DNA of 64,000 nucleotides, from contig NZ_VISL01000001.1 in the NCBI RefSeq assembly GCF_007827465.1, positions 2,685,001-2,749,000 on the forward strand, in the 5' to 3' direction. Within the stretch, counting starts at the first letter, position 1; every line of letters begins with the position of its first letter. The DNA comes from Dokdonia sp. Hel_I_53 (lineage in GTDB: Bacteria; Bacteroidota; Bacteroidia; Flavobacteriales; Flavobacteriaceae). This document shows, in pieces, positions 9,771 through 18,309 of the stretch. The translations under genes were made by a program, and so were the position numbers. The notes under the pieces are model-generated. The model did not search any database. It saw only the letters and a program-made list of their open reading frames with translations, and was not told the DNA's origin.

Positions 9771-10662
9771 TGTTTAAGAATGAAATAATTTCAGAAAGCG
9801 GTGTTTTGTAGTCAAACCACTTAATACTTTCATCACGTCGATACCATGTTAATTGCCTTTTGGCAAAGCGACGAGTATTTGTCTTAATATTTTCAATAGC
9901 TCTTTCTAGCGTAACTTTTCCTTCAAAATATTCAAAAATTTCACGATACCCTACAGTGATAAGTGCGTTGTTGTGCTTTCGCGAAAGCAAACTGCGTACC
10001 TCTTCTACTAATCCATTTGCAATCATAATATCCACCCTTTTATTAATACGCTCATAGATTACTTCACGATCTGCAGATAGGCCTAATTTAATTGTCTGAA
10101 AATCTCTCTGAGTCCTAGGTTTGTTTCGATATGAAGAAAAAGAATTCCCAGAAGACAGACAGACTTCTAGTGCTCTTATAATCCGCTGTGCGTTAGATAT
10201 GTCTACGATTCTGTAATATTCTGGGTCCTTCTCAAAAAGTAAATTTTGTAAGGCAACAACACCTTCACTTTTGAAAAGTTCTTGCAGTTGATCTCTTATT
10301 CCTGGTTTAACTTTAGGAAAATCATCAAGACCATTTATTACTGCATCTACATACATCCCAGAACCGCCTACCATTACAAGCTTGTCATGTTGTAAATGGA
10401 GTTGTTTTATTTTTGAAATGGCATCCTTTTCAAACTGTCCCACGCTATATGGATCATCGACAGATAGATGTTGTATGAAGTGGTGTGGTGCTGCAGCGAT
10501 CTCATCAGGTTCTGGAACTGCAGTCCCGATATACATTTCTTTAAAGAATTGACGAGAATCTGCAGAAAGAATTTCAGTGTTATACTGCTGTGCAATTTTT
10601 ATAGACAAGGCAGTTTTACCTATGGCAGTAGGGCCTACTATGGCTATGAGATATTTATTCAT
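9754..10662 (-). CDS. miaA: MiaA: tRNA dimethylallyltransferase
   Basis: Transfers a dimethylallyl group to A37 of tRNAs that read codons beginning with U. It has 302 residues. The P-loop is GPTAIGKT (10-17), followed by the tRNA-recognition element SADSRQFFKEMYIGTAVP. Also visible are VGGSGMYVDAVINGL and the late motif TNTRRFAKRQLTWYRR. The start overlaps the end of the channel gene by 8 nt. A full palindrome repeat at 9975-9988 is read in frame as LSRK, between helices near residue 226. Confidence 0.96.
   Translation of the reverse strand: MNKYLIAIVGPTAIGKTALSIKIAQQYNTEILSADSRQFFKEMYIGTAVPEPDEIAAAPHHFIQHLSVDDPYSVGQFEKDAISKIKQLHLQHDKLVMVGGSGMYVDAVINGLDDFPKVKPGIRDQLQELFKSEGVVALQNLLFEKDPEYYRIVDISNAQRIIRALEVCLSSGNSFSSYRNKPRTQRDFQTIKLGLSADREVIYERINKRVDIMIANGLVEEVRSLLSRKHNNALITVGYREIFEYFEGKVTLERAIENIKTNTRRFAKRQLTWYRRDESIKWFDYKTPLSEIISFLNTKTHR
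9975..9988. repeat. palindrome repeat inside miaA
   Basis: Exact 14-bp copy flanked by T and A. Translated in the miaA frame as LLSRKH. Confidence 0.9.
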
Positions 10663-11515
10663 TTATAAAAAGTGAATGCCCACAATTATGACAAAAAAGA
10701 GCATCATCGCGATGTTTTCTAGCATTGCAATTTTCACAAGCTTGTGTATTCATATGAACGTAATCCTCTCCGTCTATAGTAATTTTACTTGCGTCTTGAT
10801 CTTTTGCATATTCTGCACTCACAATTCCTGTAGGTACAGCAATAATGCCATATCCCATTATCATAATAATTGCGGCAATTAACTGTCCTAATGGAGTTAC
10901 GGGAGCAATATCTCCAAAACCTACAGTAGTTAGAGTTACAATACACCAATAAACACTTACTGGAATACTTGAAAAACCACTTTCCTCACCTTCTATCATA
11001 TACATTAGGGTTCCAGCAATGATGCACAGTATGAGAACGGCAAAAAGAAAAATACTCACTTTTGCTTTACTATCTTTTATTGCCTTTGCTAGTTTATTAG
11101 ACTCCCCTACATACCGAGTTATTTTCAAAATTCTAAATACCCTAAGAAGTCTTAAAGCACGTATGGTAAGCAATGCGTTTGAACCGATAAAAAAGAAAGC
11201 AAGATATTGTGGTATGGTAGAGAAAAAATCTATTAGCCCGTAAAAACTAAAAATATAAGTGGATGGTTTTTTTACCGTGATAATACGCGCAAAATACTCT
11301 ATGGTAAAAAATATAGTGATAATCCATTCACCTATTTCAAAAAAATCATGATACCTAGCACCTATACTTTTTACACTTTCTAACATAACAAGTATGATAC
11401 TTGCAAGAATTAGAATGAGTAGTATTACGTCAAAAGATTTTCCAGCAGGAGTATCTGCTTCATATATAATATCGTGCAGCTTCTGTCGCCAGTTATATTT
11501 ACTGTCTTTTTCCAA
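10655..11515 (-). CDS. voltage-gated-type potassium channel with C-terminal zinc ribbon
   Basis: Six-transmembrane ion channel of 286 residues. S1-S4 span about residues 28-135, and S4 carries regularly spaced arginines (IRALRLLRVFRILKITR). The pore loop holds the K+ selectivity filter TTVGFGD (196-202). The cytosolic tail is short and ends in two CxxC pairs (Cys260, Cys263, Cys275, Cys278), a small zinc ribbon in place of the usual tetramerisation or nucleotide-binding domain. It overlaps miaA by 8 nt and probably shares its transcript. Function as a K+ channel is well supported; how the ribbon affects gating is unknown. Confidence 0.88.
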   Translation of the reverse strand: MEKDSKYNWRQKLHDIIYEADTPAGKSFDVILLILILASIILVMLESVKSIGARYHDFFEIGEWIITIFFTIEYFARIITVKKPSTYIFSFYGLIDFFSTIPQYLAFFFIGSNALLTIRALRLLRVFRILKITRYVGESNKLAKAIKDSKAKVSIFLFAVLILCIIAGTLMYMIEGEESGFSSIPVSVYWCIVTLTTVGFGDIAPVTPLGQLIAAIIMIMGYGIIAVPTGIVSAEYAKDQDASKITIDGEDYVHMNTQACENCNARKHRDDALFCHNCGHSLFINE

Positions 11516-11555
11516 AGTGTAAATGTTTTATTACTTAAAAATACTTTTATATAAA

Positions 11556-12932
11556 TTATACGCTCTTTAATTCATCAAGAGGAATAATTTTTAATTTTTT
11601 CTTACTTCGTGTGTAACTTTGGATAATATGTTGTGCATCTCTATTATTATCCATGGAGGTTATAATAGACTGTAGTGCATCTCTATCGGGAAGTTCTAAA
11701 TTAGACTTATAATAACCTACTCCTTTAAAAATACCCTCTTCTATAAGAACAATCGAGCGTTCATCTTTATTACGACCTCTATCCATAATGACCATATTTC
11801 TATTTTGGAAACTATGCTTGCTTATGAAAGCTTCTACGCGGAGGTTGTACAGGTCTGGTGTTTCTTTTCCTACGCAAGCACCATTACATTTACCGATACC
11901 ATGATTAAAGCAACTTCCAGATTTATTGTAAATTGATTTATTCAAGCACAAGTCGTAAGAACTAATAATTCGATCGAGATTTGCTCTTGCACTCATAGAG
12001 TTGCTAAAAGTGGTAATGGCTTGCTTGCGACCATCAGCTTTCTCTGTTTTTAAATGAATATAACCTTCTTGATCCTTAAAGTGAGTTAATTGAACTTTGA
12101 ACTTTGAGCGCCTCAACGCCCTATTAAATTTAGGTTTGTGAAGTTTTATTTCCTCATTTTCTTTAAGTAATGCGATGAGTTCACTTCCCGTCTCTTCAAA
12201 AGAGACACTTTCTACATCTTCTTGAATTTTTTTACTCTTACGGTTGTCGTTTGTAAAATGCTGTGTAAGACGCTTTCTCATATTCTTGCTTTTTCCTATA
12301 TAGATGATTGTATTGTTTACGTCATGTATATAGTACACCCCTGTTTCTGAAGGGACACTTTTAATGAGTTTTTTAAGCTTCGTATCCATATGTTTTTTAG
12401 GAAACGAGCGTACTGCAGCAGTAATTCTTTCGTTTTCAACATCTCGATCTTTTAAAACCTCAAAGAGTTTTACAGTTGCAAGGGCATCCCCATCTGCACG
12501 ATGTCTGTTAGACATAGATATACCTAGGGCTTTGGTGAGTTTTCCTAAGCTATAGCTACTATGTCCAGGCAATAATTCTTGAGAAAGCTCAACAGTGCAT
12601 AAGGTAGTTCTGTTAAATGTATAGCCCAGTCTATCAAACTCAAGGTTTAAAATGCGATAATCAAACTGAGCATTGTGAGCAACTAGGATGCAATTTTCTG
12701 TTATTTCTATAATTCGTTTGGCAATCTCATAAAATTTTGGGGATTCACGTAACATTTCGCTATTAATCCCTGTAAGTCCTACTACAAAAGCCTGTATGGG
12801 GCGTTCAGGATTTACTAGTGTTACAAATTGATCTACGATTTTAGTGCCGTCATATTTATATATGGCGATCTCTGTAATACCTTCTTCGTTGTATTTTCCT
12901 CCTGTAGTTTCTATGTCGAGTATAGCGTAGAT
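11556..12932 (-). CDS. DnaQ-like exonuclease fused to GIY-YIG nuclease, non-canonical start
   Basis: Fusion of a DEDD 3'-5' exonuclease with a UvrC/Cho-type endonuclease, probably for DNA repair. The exonuclease motifs are DIETTG near residue 6, AHNAQFDYRIL (about 85-95) and HRADGDALAT (about 144-153). The GIY-YIG part has GVYYIH (198-203) and IIYIGKS (209-215). A Cys-rich segment SCFNHGIGKCNGAC follows. The first ATG (12755) would remove the catalytic DIETTG motif. Between an in-frame TAA at 12960-12962 and that ATG there is no ATG, GTG or TTG. The likely start is ATC at 12932, where homologues would have Met-Tyr-Ala-Ile, or ATT at 12956. It lies just downstream of the yggS-like gene. Confidence 0.85.
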   Translation of the reverse strand: MYAILDIETTGGKYNEEGITEIAIYKYDGTKIVDQFVTLVNPERPIQAFVVGLTGINSEMLRESPKFYEIAKRIIEITENCILVAHNAQFDYRILNLEFDRLGYTFNRTTLCTVELSQELLPGHSSYSLGKLTKALGISMSNRHRADGDALATVKLFEVLKDRDVENERITAAVRSFPKKHMDTKLKKLIKSVPSETGVYYIHDVNNTIIYIGKSKNMRKRLTQHFTNDNRKSKKIQEDVESVSFEETGSELIALLKENEEIKLHKPKFNRALRRSKFKVQLTHFKDQEGYIHLKTEKADGRKQAITTFSNSMSARANLDRIISSYDLCLNKSIYNKSGSCFNHGIGKCNGACVGKETPDLYNLRVEAFISKHSFQNRNMVIMDRGRNKDERSIVLIEEGIFKGVGYYKSNLELPDRDALQSIITSMDNNRDAQHIIQSYTRSKKKLKIIPLDELKSV

Positions 12933-12971
12933 AGAATTTGTATTTATTTGAAAAATTAGTTATTAAATGTA

Positions 12972-13628
12972 TTAGTTATAATTTCGTTCCCCAAAAATAC
13001 TACTTCCTACTCGTATCATAGTACTTCCATGATTAACAGCTAGTTTATAATCGCCACTCATTCCAGATGATAGAATTGAAAGTTTTGCGCTTTCGCGAAA
13101 GCGTATAAACAAACCTTCAAGCAACTCAAACTCTGCAGAGACTTGATCTTCATTATCTGTAAAGGTAGCCATACCCATCAATCCCAGTACTCGCACATGA
13201 GGGTAGTTTTCAGAAATTTTTTCATCAAAAAAGCTAATCACTTCAGAAACTGGCATCCCAAATTTTGAATCTTCTCGAGCAATTTTCACTTGAATCAATA
13301 CATTGATCACACGATTATTTTCTTTTGCTTGTTTGTCTATTTCTTTGAGAAGCTTAAGTCTGTCTACAGCGTGTATAAGATCAACATAGGGTGCCATATA
13401 TTTCACTTTATTAGTCTGTACGTGACCTATCATATGCCATTTAATATCCTTTGGCATCTGCTCCCACTTCTCTGTCATTTCTTGGACTTTATTTTCTCCA
13501 AAAATGCGTTGTCCAATTTCATAAGCTTCCATAAGATCGCTTACAGGCTTGGTTTTAGATACCGCGACTAAAGTAACTTGGTCAGGTATGCTTTCACGAA
13601 AGCGAACTATATTCTCTGCTATGCTCAT
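12972..13628 (-). CDS. YggS/PLPBP-family pyridoxal-phosphate-binding protein
   Basis: Pyridoxal 5'-phosphate homeostasis protein of 218 residues with the alanine-racemase-like barrel fold. The PLP lysine is in VAVSKTKP (Lys25). The motifs FGENKVQEM, WHMIGHVQTNK and LSSGMSGDYKLAV near the phosphate site are all present. Its ATG shares one base with the DUF1015 stop (TAATG). Two copies of the palindrome lie in the gene, an exact one (13089-13102) and a one-mismatch one (13590-13603), both read as RFRES. The mismatch is synonymous. Confidence 0.93.
   Translation of the reverse strand: MSIAENIVRFRESIPDQVTLVAVSKTKPVSDLMEAYEIGQRIFGENKVQEMTEKWEQMPKDIKWHMIGHVQTNKVKYMAPYVDLIHAVDRLKLLKEIDKQAKENNRVINVLIQVKIAREDSKFGMPVSEVISFFDEKISENYPHVRVLGLMGMATFTDNEDQVSAEFELLEGLFIRFRESAKLSILSSGMSGDYKLAVNHGSTMIRVGSSIFGERNYN
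13089..13102. repeat. palindrome repeat inside yggS-like gene
   Basis: Exact 14-bp copy, translated in the gene frame as RFRES near residue 178. Confidence 0.9.
13590..13603. repeat. near-match palindrome inside yggS-like gene
   Basis: GCTTTCACGAAAGC, one mismatch from the consensus. On the coding strand it reads CGC TTT CGT GAA AGC (RFRES), so the change from CGC to CGT is silent. Confidence 0.6.
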
Positions 13629-14845
13629 TAAAATTCGTAAATGGTGATTCCGCTTCTTAGCTTAGGCTCAATATACGTACTTTTTGGGGGCATTTTAAGT
13701 CCAGCGTCTGCAATTTCTTTAAGTTCTTCGATTGTGACAGGAAGCATACCAAAGGCAACAGCATATTCTCCACTATCAACTCGATCTTTTATAGCACTTA
13801 TTTCTTTACGACCGTCTACATAATCAATACGACGATCATTACGAACATCTTTAATCTTTAAAATGGGCTCTAGGATTGTTTCGCATAATATTTGAGTATC
13901 TAATTTATCTAATGGAGAATGAAACTCTCGTAGACTATGTCTTAAATAAAGACTGTAGTACTCTCCATCAAGGTACATGTTAAAATGGTGTTTTTTTGAG
14001 GGTTTGTATAAAACACTACCACGATTTTCTATGCGGAAATAACCATCAAGAGCAATTAAAAAAGACTCTTTAGTTAAGCCATTTAAATCCTTAATGAGTC
14101 TATTAAACTCATAAATCCTTAAATCTGATTCAGGGATTAAAAAACTCATAAAATGTTGAAAGGACTCTTGTTGTTGATGATCTTTTGAGAGCAGTGCAGA
14201 TGAGGCTGACCTATGATGACCATCTGCAATGTAAAGGGTATCAATTTTAGAAAAAGAATCTTTTATTTTTCTTACCTGTACAGCATTAGTTACGGGCCAT
14301 AAATAATGTGTGTCACGGTAAGTAGTAGTAAATTCATACTCTGCTCTTTGTGTCATTATTGTATCAATGATAGTTGTCAACGTGTCATTTTCTGGATATG
14401 TAATCAACACGGCTTCTGCATTAAAACCTACGGTTTCTAGATATTGTTTAAAGAGAGTCTCACGGTGCTCTATGGTGTTTTCATGTTTCTTGATACAGTC
14501 ATTTTTATAATCATTTACACAGGCAGAAGCTATAATGCCTACATAGGAATTCTGTTCACGATCTACAATTTTATAAATATAATAGGCAGGTAATTCCTCT
14601 TGAAACAAAATACCCTCTTCTTTAAATTCTTGATATCTATTTTTTACTAATTTAAAACGTTCTTTGCCTAAAACTTCTTTGTCATACTTGTACCCAGGAT
14701 TTATGATGTGTAGAAAAGAAAATGGATTCTGAGACATTCTAAAATCTCTTCCTTCTTGGTCGTAAAACTGATAAGCGCGTGTAGCTACCAGCCCCACTTT
14801 ATCTCGTGTGGGTCGTACCGCTTTAAAAGGAAGAACATTTGCCAT
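13628..14845 (-). CDS. DUF1015 family protein
   Basis: A 405-residue protein of the DUF1015 family (HTP-like), widespread in bacteria and without an established reaction. It opens with MANVLPFKAVRPTRDKVGLV. The conserved segment YIADGHHRSASSALL near residue 210 carries the family's GHHR signature, which looks like a nucleotide- or phosphate-binding site. The end has PKSTYIEPKLRSGITIYEF. The stop overlaps the yggS-like start, so the two are translationally coupled. DUF1015 genes are often near serine or carbon metabolism genes, but no specific role can be assigned here. Confidence 0.85.
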   Translation of the reverse strand: MANVLPFKAVRPTRDKVGLVATRAYQFYDQEGRDFRMSQNPFSFLHIINPGYKYDKEVLGKERFKLVKNRYQEFKEEGILFQEELPAYYIYKIVDREQNSYVGIIASACVNDYKNDCIKKHENTIEHRETLFKQYLETVGFNAEAVLITYPENDTLTTIIDTIMTQRAEYEFTTTYRDTHYLWPVTNAVQVRKIKDSFSKIDTLYIADGHHRSASSALLSKDHQQQESFQHFMSFLIPESDLRIYEFNRLIKDLNGLTKESFLIALDGYFRIENRGSVLYKPSKKHHFNMYLDGEYYSLYLRHSLREFHSPLDKLDTQILCETILEPILKIKDVRNDRRIDYVDGRKEISAIKDRVDSGEYAVAFGMLPVTIEELKEIADAGLKMPPKSTYIEPKLRSGITIYEF

Positions 14846-14870
14846 TTTATACTAGTATCTGAACCAAATG

Positions 14871-15755
14871 TTAAGAAAACATGGCTGCTACTTTTTCAGC
14901 TTTTCTATGTTCTGTATAATCATAAAACCCTTCTCCGGATTTTACACCAAATTTTCCTGCTCTTACCATATTAACAAGCAGTGGGCATGGAGCGTATTTA
15001 GGATTTTTAAAACCATCGTGCATCACTTCTAAGATAGAAAGACAAACATCTAAACCGATAAAATCGGCTAACTGTAAAGGGCCCATTGGGTGTGCCATAC
15101 CAAGTTTCATCACAGTGTCAATTTCATATACACCAGCAACTCCATTGTATAAAGTCTCAATAGCTTCGTTTATCATAGGCATTAAGATGCGGTTAGCTAC
15201 AAAACCTGGGTAGTCATTTACCTCTACAGGAGCTTTGCTAAGCTTCTTAGAAAGCTCCATGATAGTAGAAGTTGTCTCGTCACTGGTATTATAACCACGT
15301 ATAATTTCTACAAGTTTCATGATAGGTACTGGATTCATAAAGTGCATTCCTATCACTTTATCAGATCGATCTGTTACAGCAGCTATTTGTGTGATGGAGA
15401 TCGAAGATGTATTTGTCGCAAGTATGCAATCTTCTTTGGTAGCTTTGTTTAAAGATTCAAAGATTTTTAGCTTTAAATCTACATTTTCTGTAGCTGCTTC
15501 TACTACTAGATCGGCATGTTGAACACCTTCTTCAAGGTTTGTGTAGGTGGTAATGGCATCTAGAGTTTCTTGTTTTTCAATAGCGCTTATCTTTTCTTTG
15601 GCCACCATTCTATCTAAATTTTTAGAAATGGTATTCATGCCTCGGTCTAGTGAATCTTGTGAGATATCTACTAAATTAACTGAGTAGCCGCTTTGGGCAA
15701 ATGTATGTGCGATACCATTACCCATTGTTCCTGCTCCTATAACTGCTATTTTCAT
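14871..15755 (-). CDS. 3-hydroxybutyryl-CoA dehydrogenase
   Basis: NAD(P)-dependent oxidation or reduction of 3-hydroxyacyl-CoA, 294 residues. The Rossmann motif is GAGTMGNG (7-14). The catalytic His is in MHFMNP (His138), followed by NDYPGFVANRILMPMINEAI, which carries the conserved Asn and Glu. The C-terminal dimerisation domain has MGPLQLADFIGLD. The length is that of the stand-alone enzyme without a hydratase domain. It is placed between a Gfo/Idh/MocA gene and DUF1015, and its partners in fatty-acid or hydroxybutyrate metabolism are not nearby. Confidence 0.92.
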   Translation of the reverse strand: MKIAVIGAGTMGNGIAHTFAQSGYSVNLVDISQDSLDRGMNTISKNLDRMVAKEKISAIEKQETLDAITTYTNLEEGVQHADLVVEAATENVDLKLKIFESLNKATKEDCILATNTSSISITQIAAVTDRSDKVIGMHFMNPVPIMKLVEIIRGYNTSDETTSTIMELSKKLSKAPVEVNDYPGFVANRILMPMINEAIETLYNGVAGVYEIDTVMKLGMAHPMGPLQLADFIGLDVCLSILEVMHDGFKNPKYAPCPLLVNMVRAGKFGVKSGEGFYDYTEHRKAEKVAAMFS

Positions 15756-15821
15756 ATGTTTATTTTTATACTCCTGTATACACAGGTTATGTTATTGTTT
15801 TTCGAAAAACAAATTAATATA

Positions 15822-16781
15822 TTAAAAGTCTGCAATAATCATTTTTGCAACACGTAAGGCCTCTGTTCCTGCTTGAAGAGAAACAATAGGGGGTGTGTTT
15901 TCTTTTATCGCTTTCGCGAAAGCGTCTAATTCATCTAAGATGGCATTATTACCAGCAACCTCTGGATTGTCAAAATAAATCTGCTTCTTTATACCCTCTG
16001 CATTTTGTAGAATCATCGCAAAATCATCAGTGTTTGCTGGTGCATCCTTCATTTTTACAACTTCCACTTTTTTCTCAAGAAAATCTACTGAAATATAAGC
16101 GTCTTTTTGAAAGAATCGGGATTTACGCATATTTTTCATAGAGATACGGCTTGCCGTGAGGTTTGCAACACAGCCATTTTCAAATTCAATACGAGCATTT
16201 GCAATATCTGGAGTTTCGGAAATAACAGAAACACCGCTAGCATTTACAGTTTTTACAGGGCTTTGCACCACGCTTAATATGGCATCAATATCATGAATCA
16301 TTAAGTCTAAAACCACTGGTACATCTGTGCCACGAGGATTAAACTCTGCCAGTCTGTGTGACTCGATAAACATGGGTTTGTTTATGGCATTATTTACAGC
16401 CATAAACGCAGGATTAAAGCGCTCCACATGTCCTACTTGACCCAATACATTATATTCTTGCGCAAGTGCAAGTAATTTTTCTGCTTGGTTAACTGTATTC
16501 GTGATAGGCTTTTCTATAAAAAGATGTTTCCCCGCTTTAATTACTTTTTCTGCACTTTGATAGTGGAAGGTCGTTGGAGTCACAACATCTACCATGTCGC
16601 AGGCAGCTATTAAATCTTCTTCTGTGTCGAAAGCAGTGTATCCAAATTCTTTAGACACCCGTTCTCTCACTTCCTTAGAGCTGTCGTAAAAGCCTATAAG
16701 CTCATAATTTTTTGAAATATTGAGAAGTTTTAAGTGAATCTTCCCTAAGTGTCCTGCACCTAGAACGCCAGCTTTAAGCAT
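15822..16781 (-). CDS. Gfo/Idh/MocA-family oxidoreductase
   Basis: NAD(P)-dependent sugar or inositol dehydrogenase-like protein, 319 residues. The N-terminal Rossmann motif is GVLGAGHLGKIH. The family signature FIEKPITNT, with the conserved Lys-Pro, lies near residue 94. DLMIHDIDAIL gives the conserved Asp/His pair of the catalytic domain. The substrate cannot be inferred. A palindrome copy near the C-terminus reads as AFAKA (KEN follows). It is the first gene of a minus-strand run that continues into hbd and DUF1015. Confidence 0.88.
   Translation of the reverse strand: MLKAGVLGAGHLGKIHLKLLNISKNYELIGFYDSSKEVRERVSKEFGYTAFDTEEDLIAACDMVDVVTPTTFHYQSAEKVIKAGKHLFIEKPITNTVNQAEKLLALAQEYNVLGQVGHVERFNPAFMAVNNAINKPMFIESHRLAEFNPRGTDVPVVLDLMIHDIDAILSVVQSPVKTVNASGVSVISETPDIANARIEFENGCVANLTASRISMKNMRKSRFFQKDAYISVDFLEKKVEVVKMKDAPANTDDFAMILQNAEGIKKQIYFDNPEVAGNNAILDELDAFAKAIKENTPPIVSLQAGTEALRVAKMIIADF
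15910..15923. repeat. palindrome repeat inside Gfo/Idh/MocA gene
   Basis: Exact 14-bp copy, read in the gene frame as DAFAKAIK near the C-terminus. Confidence 0.9.
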
Positions 16782-16956
16782 AATTGAAAATTTTGTGTAA
16801 AAATAAGGTTTTACAAAAGATTATGTGGCTCCTTATAGTAATCCATCTAAAGATTATTGAGACAATAATTACAGCAAAAGTTTGAATAATAGTTTGTGTA
16901 AAAATTTTTAGCGTTTCATTTTTATAGCTACTTACTTTTGACCTATTTTAGTATCG

Positions 16957-17598
16957 ATGAAAGATACTACTCGCCACCAAGGAAAAAGACGTTTGTTAGT
17001 CCAAGTTCTCCAAGATAAAGGCATTGCAAATGCTGCAGTGCTTAAGGCTATTGGTAAAATACCGCGTCATTTTTTTATGGACAGTAGTTTTGAAGATCAC
17101 GCTTATCAAGACAAAGCCTTTCCTATCGCGGCAGATCAGACCATCTCACAGCCCTATACCGTGGCCTTTCAAAGTGAACTCATGCAAATAGAAAAAGGAG
17201 ATATGGTTCTAGAAATAGGTACAGGCAGTGGGTACCAAACTGCTGTGCTCTGTGAATTGGGAGCTAAAGTATTTTCGATAGAGCGTCAGCAAGAATTGTA
17301 TAAAAAAACAAAATTATTTCTTAGCAAACTTGGGTATCGTCCACGCTTTTTGAGTTTTGGAGATGGTTATAAAGGACTTCCAGAATATGCTCCCTTTAAT
17401 AGTATCATTGTTACTGCTGGAGCACCCTACGTTCCTAAACCACTTCTCTCGCAACTCAAAGTAGGAGGGAGGCTCGTAATACCGGTGGGAGACGATCCGC
17501 AAATTATGCATTTGTATGTAAGAACTAGTGAGACTACATTTGAAAAAAAAGAATTTGGAGAATTTAGGTTTGTGCCCTTACTAGAAGATAAGAATTAG
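16957..17598 (+). CDS. pcm: Pcm: protein-L-isoaspartate O-methyltransferase
   Basis: SAM-dependent methylation of L-isoaspartyl residues so that age-damaged proteins can be repaired. It has 213 residues. The family motif is DQTISQPYTVAFQ near residue 67. SAM motif I is LEIGTGSGYQTAVL, and later PFNSIIVTAGAPYVPKPLL and GGRLVIPVGD are seen. A -7-like element TACTTTTG lies at 16933-16940, close to the ATG. It is divergent from the Gfo/Idh/MocA gene and followed 33 nt later by recR. Confidence 0.95.
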   Translation: MKDTTRHQGKRRLLVQVLQDKGIANAAVLKAIGKIPRHFFMDSSFEDHAYQDKAFPIAADQTISQPYTVAFQSELMQIEKGDMVLEIGTGSGYQTAVLCELGAKVFSIERQQELYKKTKLFLSKLGYRPRFLSFGDGYKGLPEYAPFNSIIVTAGAPYVPKPLLSQLKVGGRLVIPVGDDPQIMHLYVRTSETTFEKKEFGEFRFVPLLEDKN

Positions 17599-17631
17599 CG
17601 CGTACGCATAAGGTCTAGTATCTTTACAATT

Positions 17632-18249
17632 ATGGAATTTTCTTCAAAACTTCTTGAGAATGCTGTGTATGAGATGTCTCAATTGCCTGGGATAGGTAAG
17701 CGTACAGCATTAAGACTTGTCCTTCATCTCTTGAGACAACCAGCCTCGCAAACGCATCACCTTGCCGAAGCTCTAAATACCATGAGGGATACAATAAAGT
17801 TCTGCAAACAATGTCATAACATCTCAGATGTAGAGTTGTGTGAGATTTGTTCTAACCCCCATAGGGATTCTAGTCTTGTTTGTGTTGTAGAAGATGTAAG
17901 AGATGTCATGGCTATTGAAAATACAAGTCAATATCGCGGGTTATACCACGTATTGGGTGGTAAAATTAGTCCGCTAGATGGTATAGGTCCTCAAGATTTA
18001 AATATATATTCTCTTATAGATAAGGCTAAAAGTGGAGAACTTAAAGAAGTCATATTTGCTTTAAGTTCAACAATGGAGGGTGATACAACAAACTTTTACA
18101 TTTATCGGCAGTTAGAGTCATATGACATAGCGACTTCAACCATAGCTAGAGGAATATCTGTAGGTGATGAATTGGAGTTTGCAGATGAGGTTACCCTAGG
18201 TCGTAGTATATTACACCGTATTCCTTTTGAAAATTCACTTAAGAATTAA
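17632..18249 (+). CDS. recR: RecR recombination mediator
   Basis: Component of RecFOR that loads RecA at gaps, 205 residues. The N-terminal helix-hairpin-helix is [13 protein letters not shown]. The zinc finger uses Cys58, Cys61, Cys70 and Cys73. The Toprim domain begins with [14 protein letters not shown], and the region [16 protein letters not shown] is diagnostic for RecR. No recO or dnaX is adjacent. Confidence 0.96.
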   Translation: MEFSSKLLENAVYEMSQLPGIGKRTALRLVLHLLRQPASQTHHLAEALNTMRDTIKFCKQCHNISDVELCEICSNPHRDSSLVCVVEDVRDVMAIENTSQYRGLYHVLGGKISPLDGIGPQDLNIYSLIDKAKSGELKEVIFALSSTMEGDTTNFYIYRQLESYDIATSTIARGISVGDELEFADEVTLGRSILHRIPFENSLKN

Positions 18250-18309
18250 AGGCTTTGAATTAATAGAATAGATCAAAGTATAGATGTTTTTCACTAATAA
18301 GAGGTAGGC

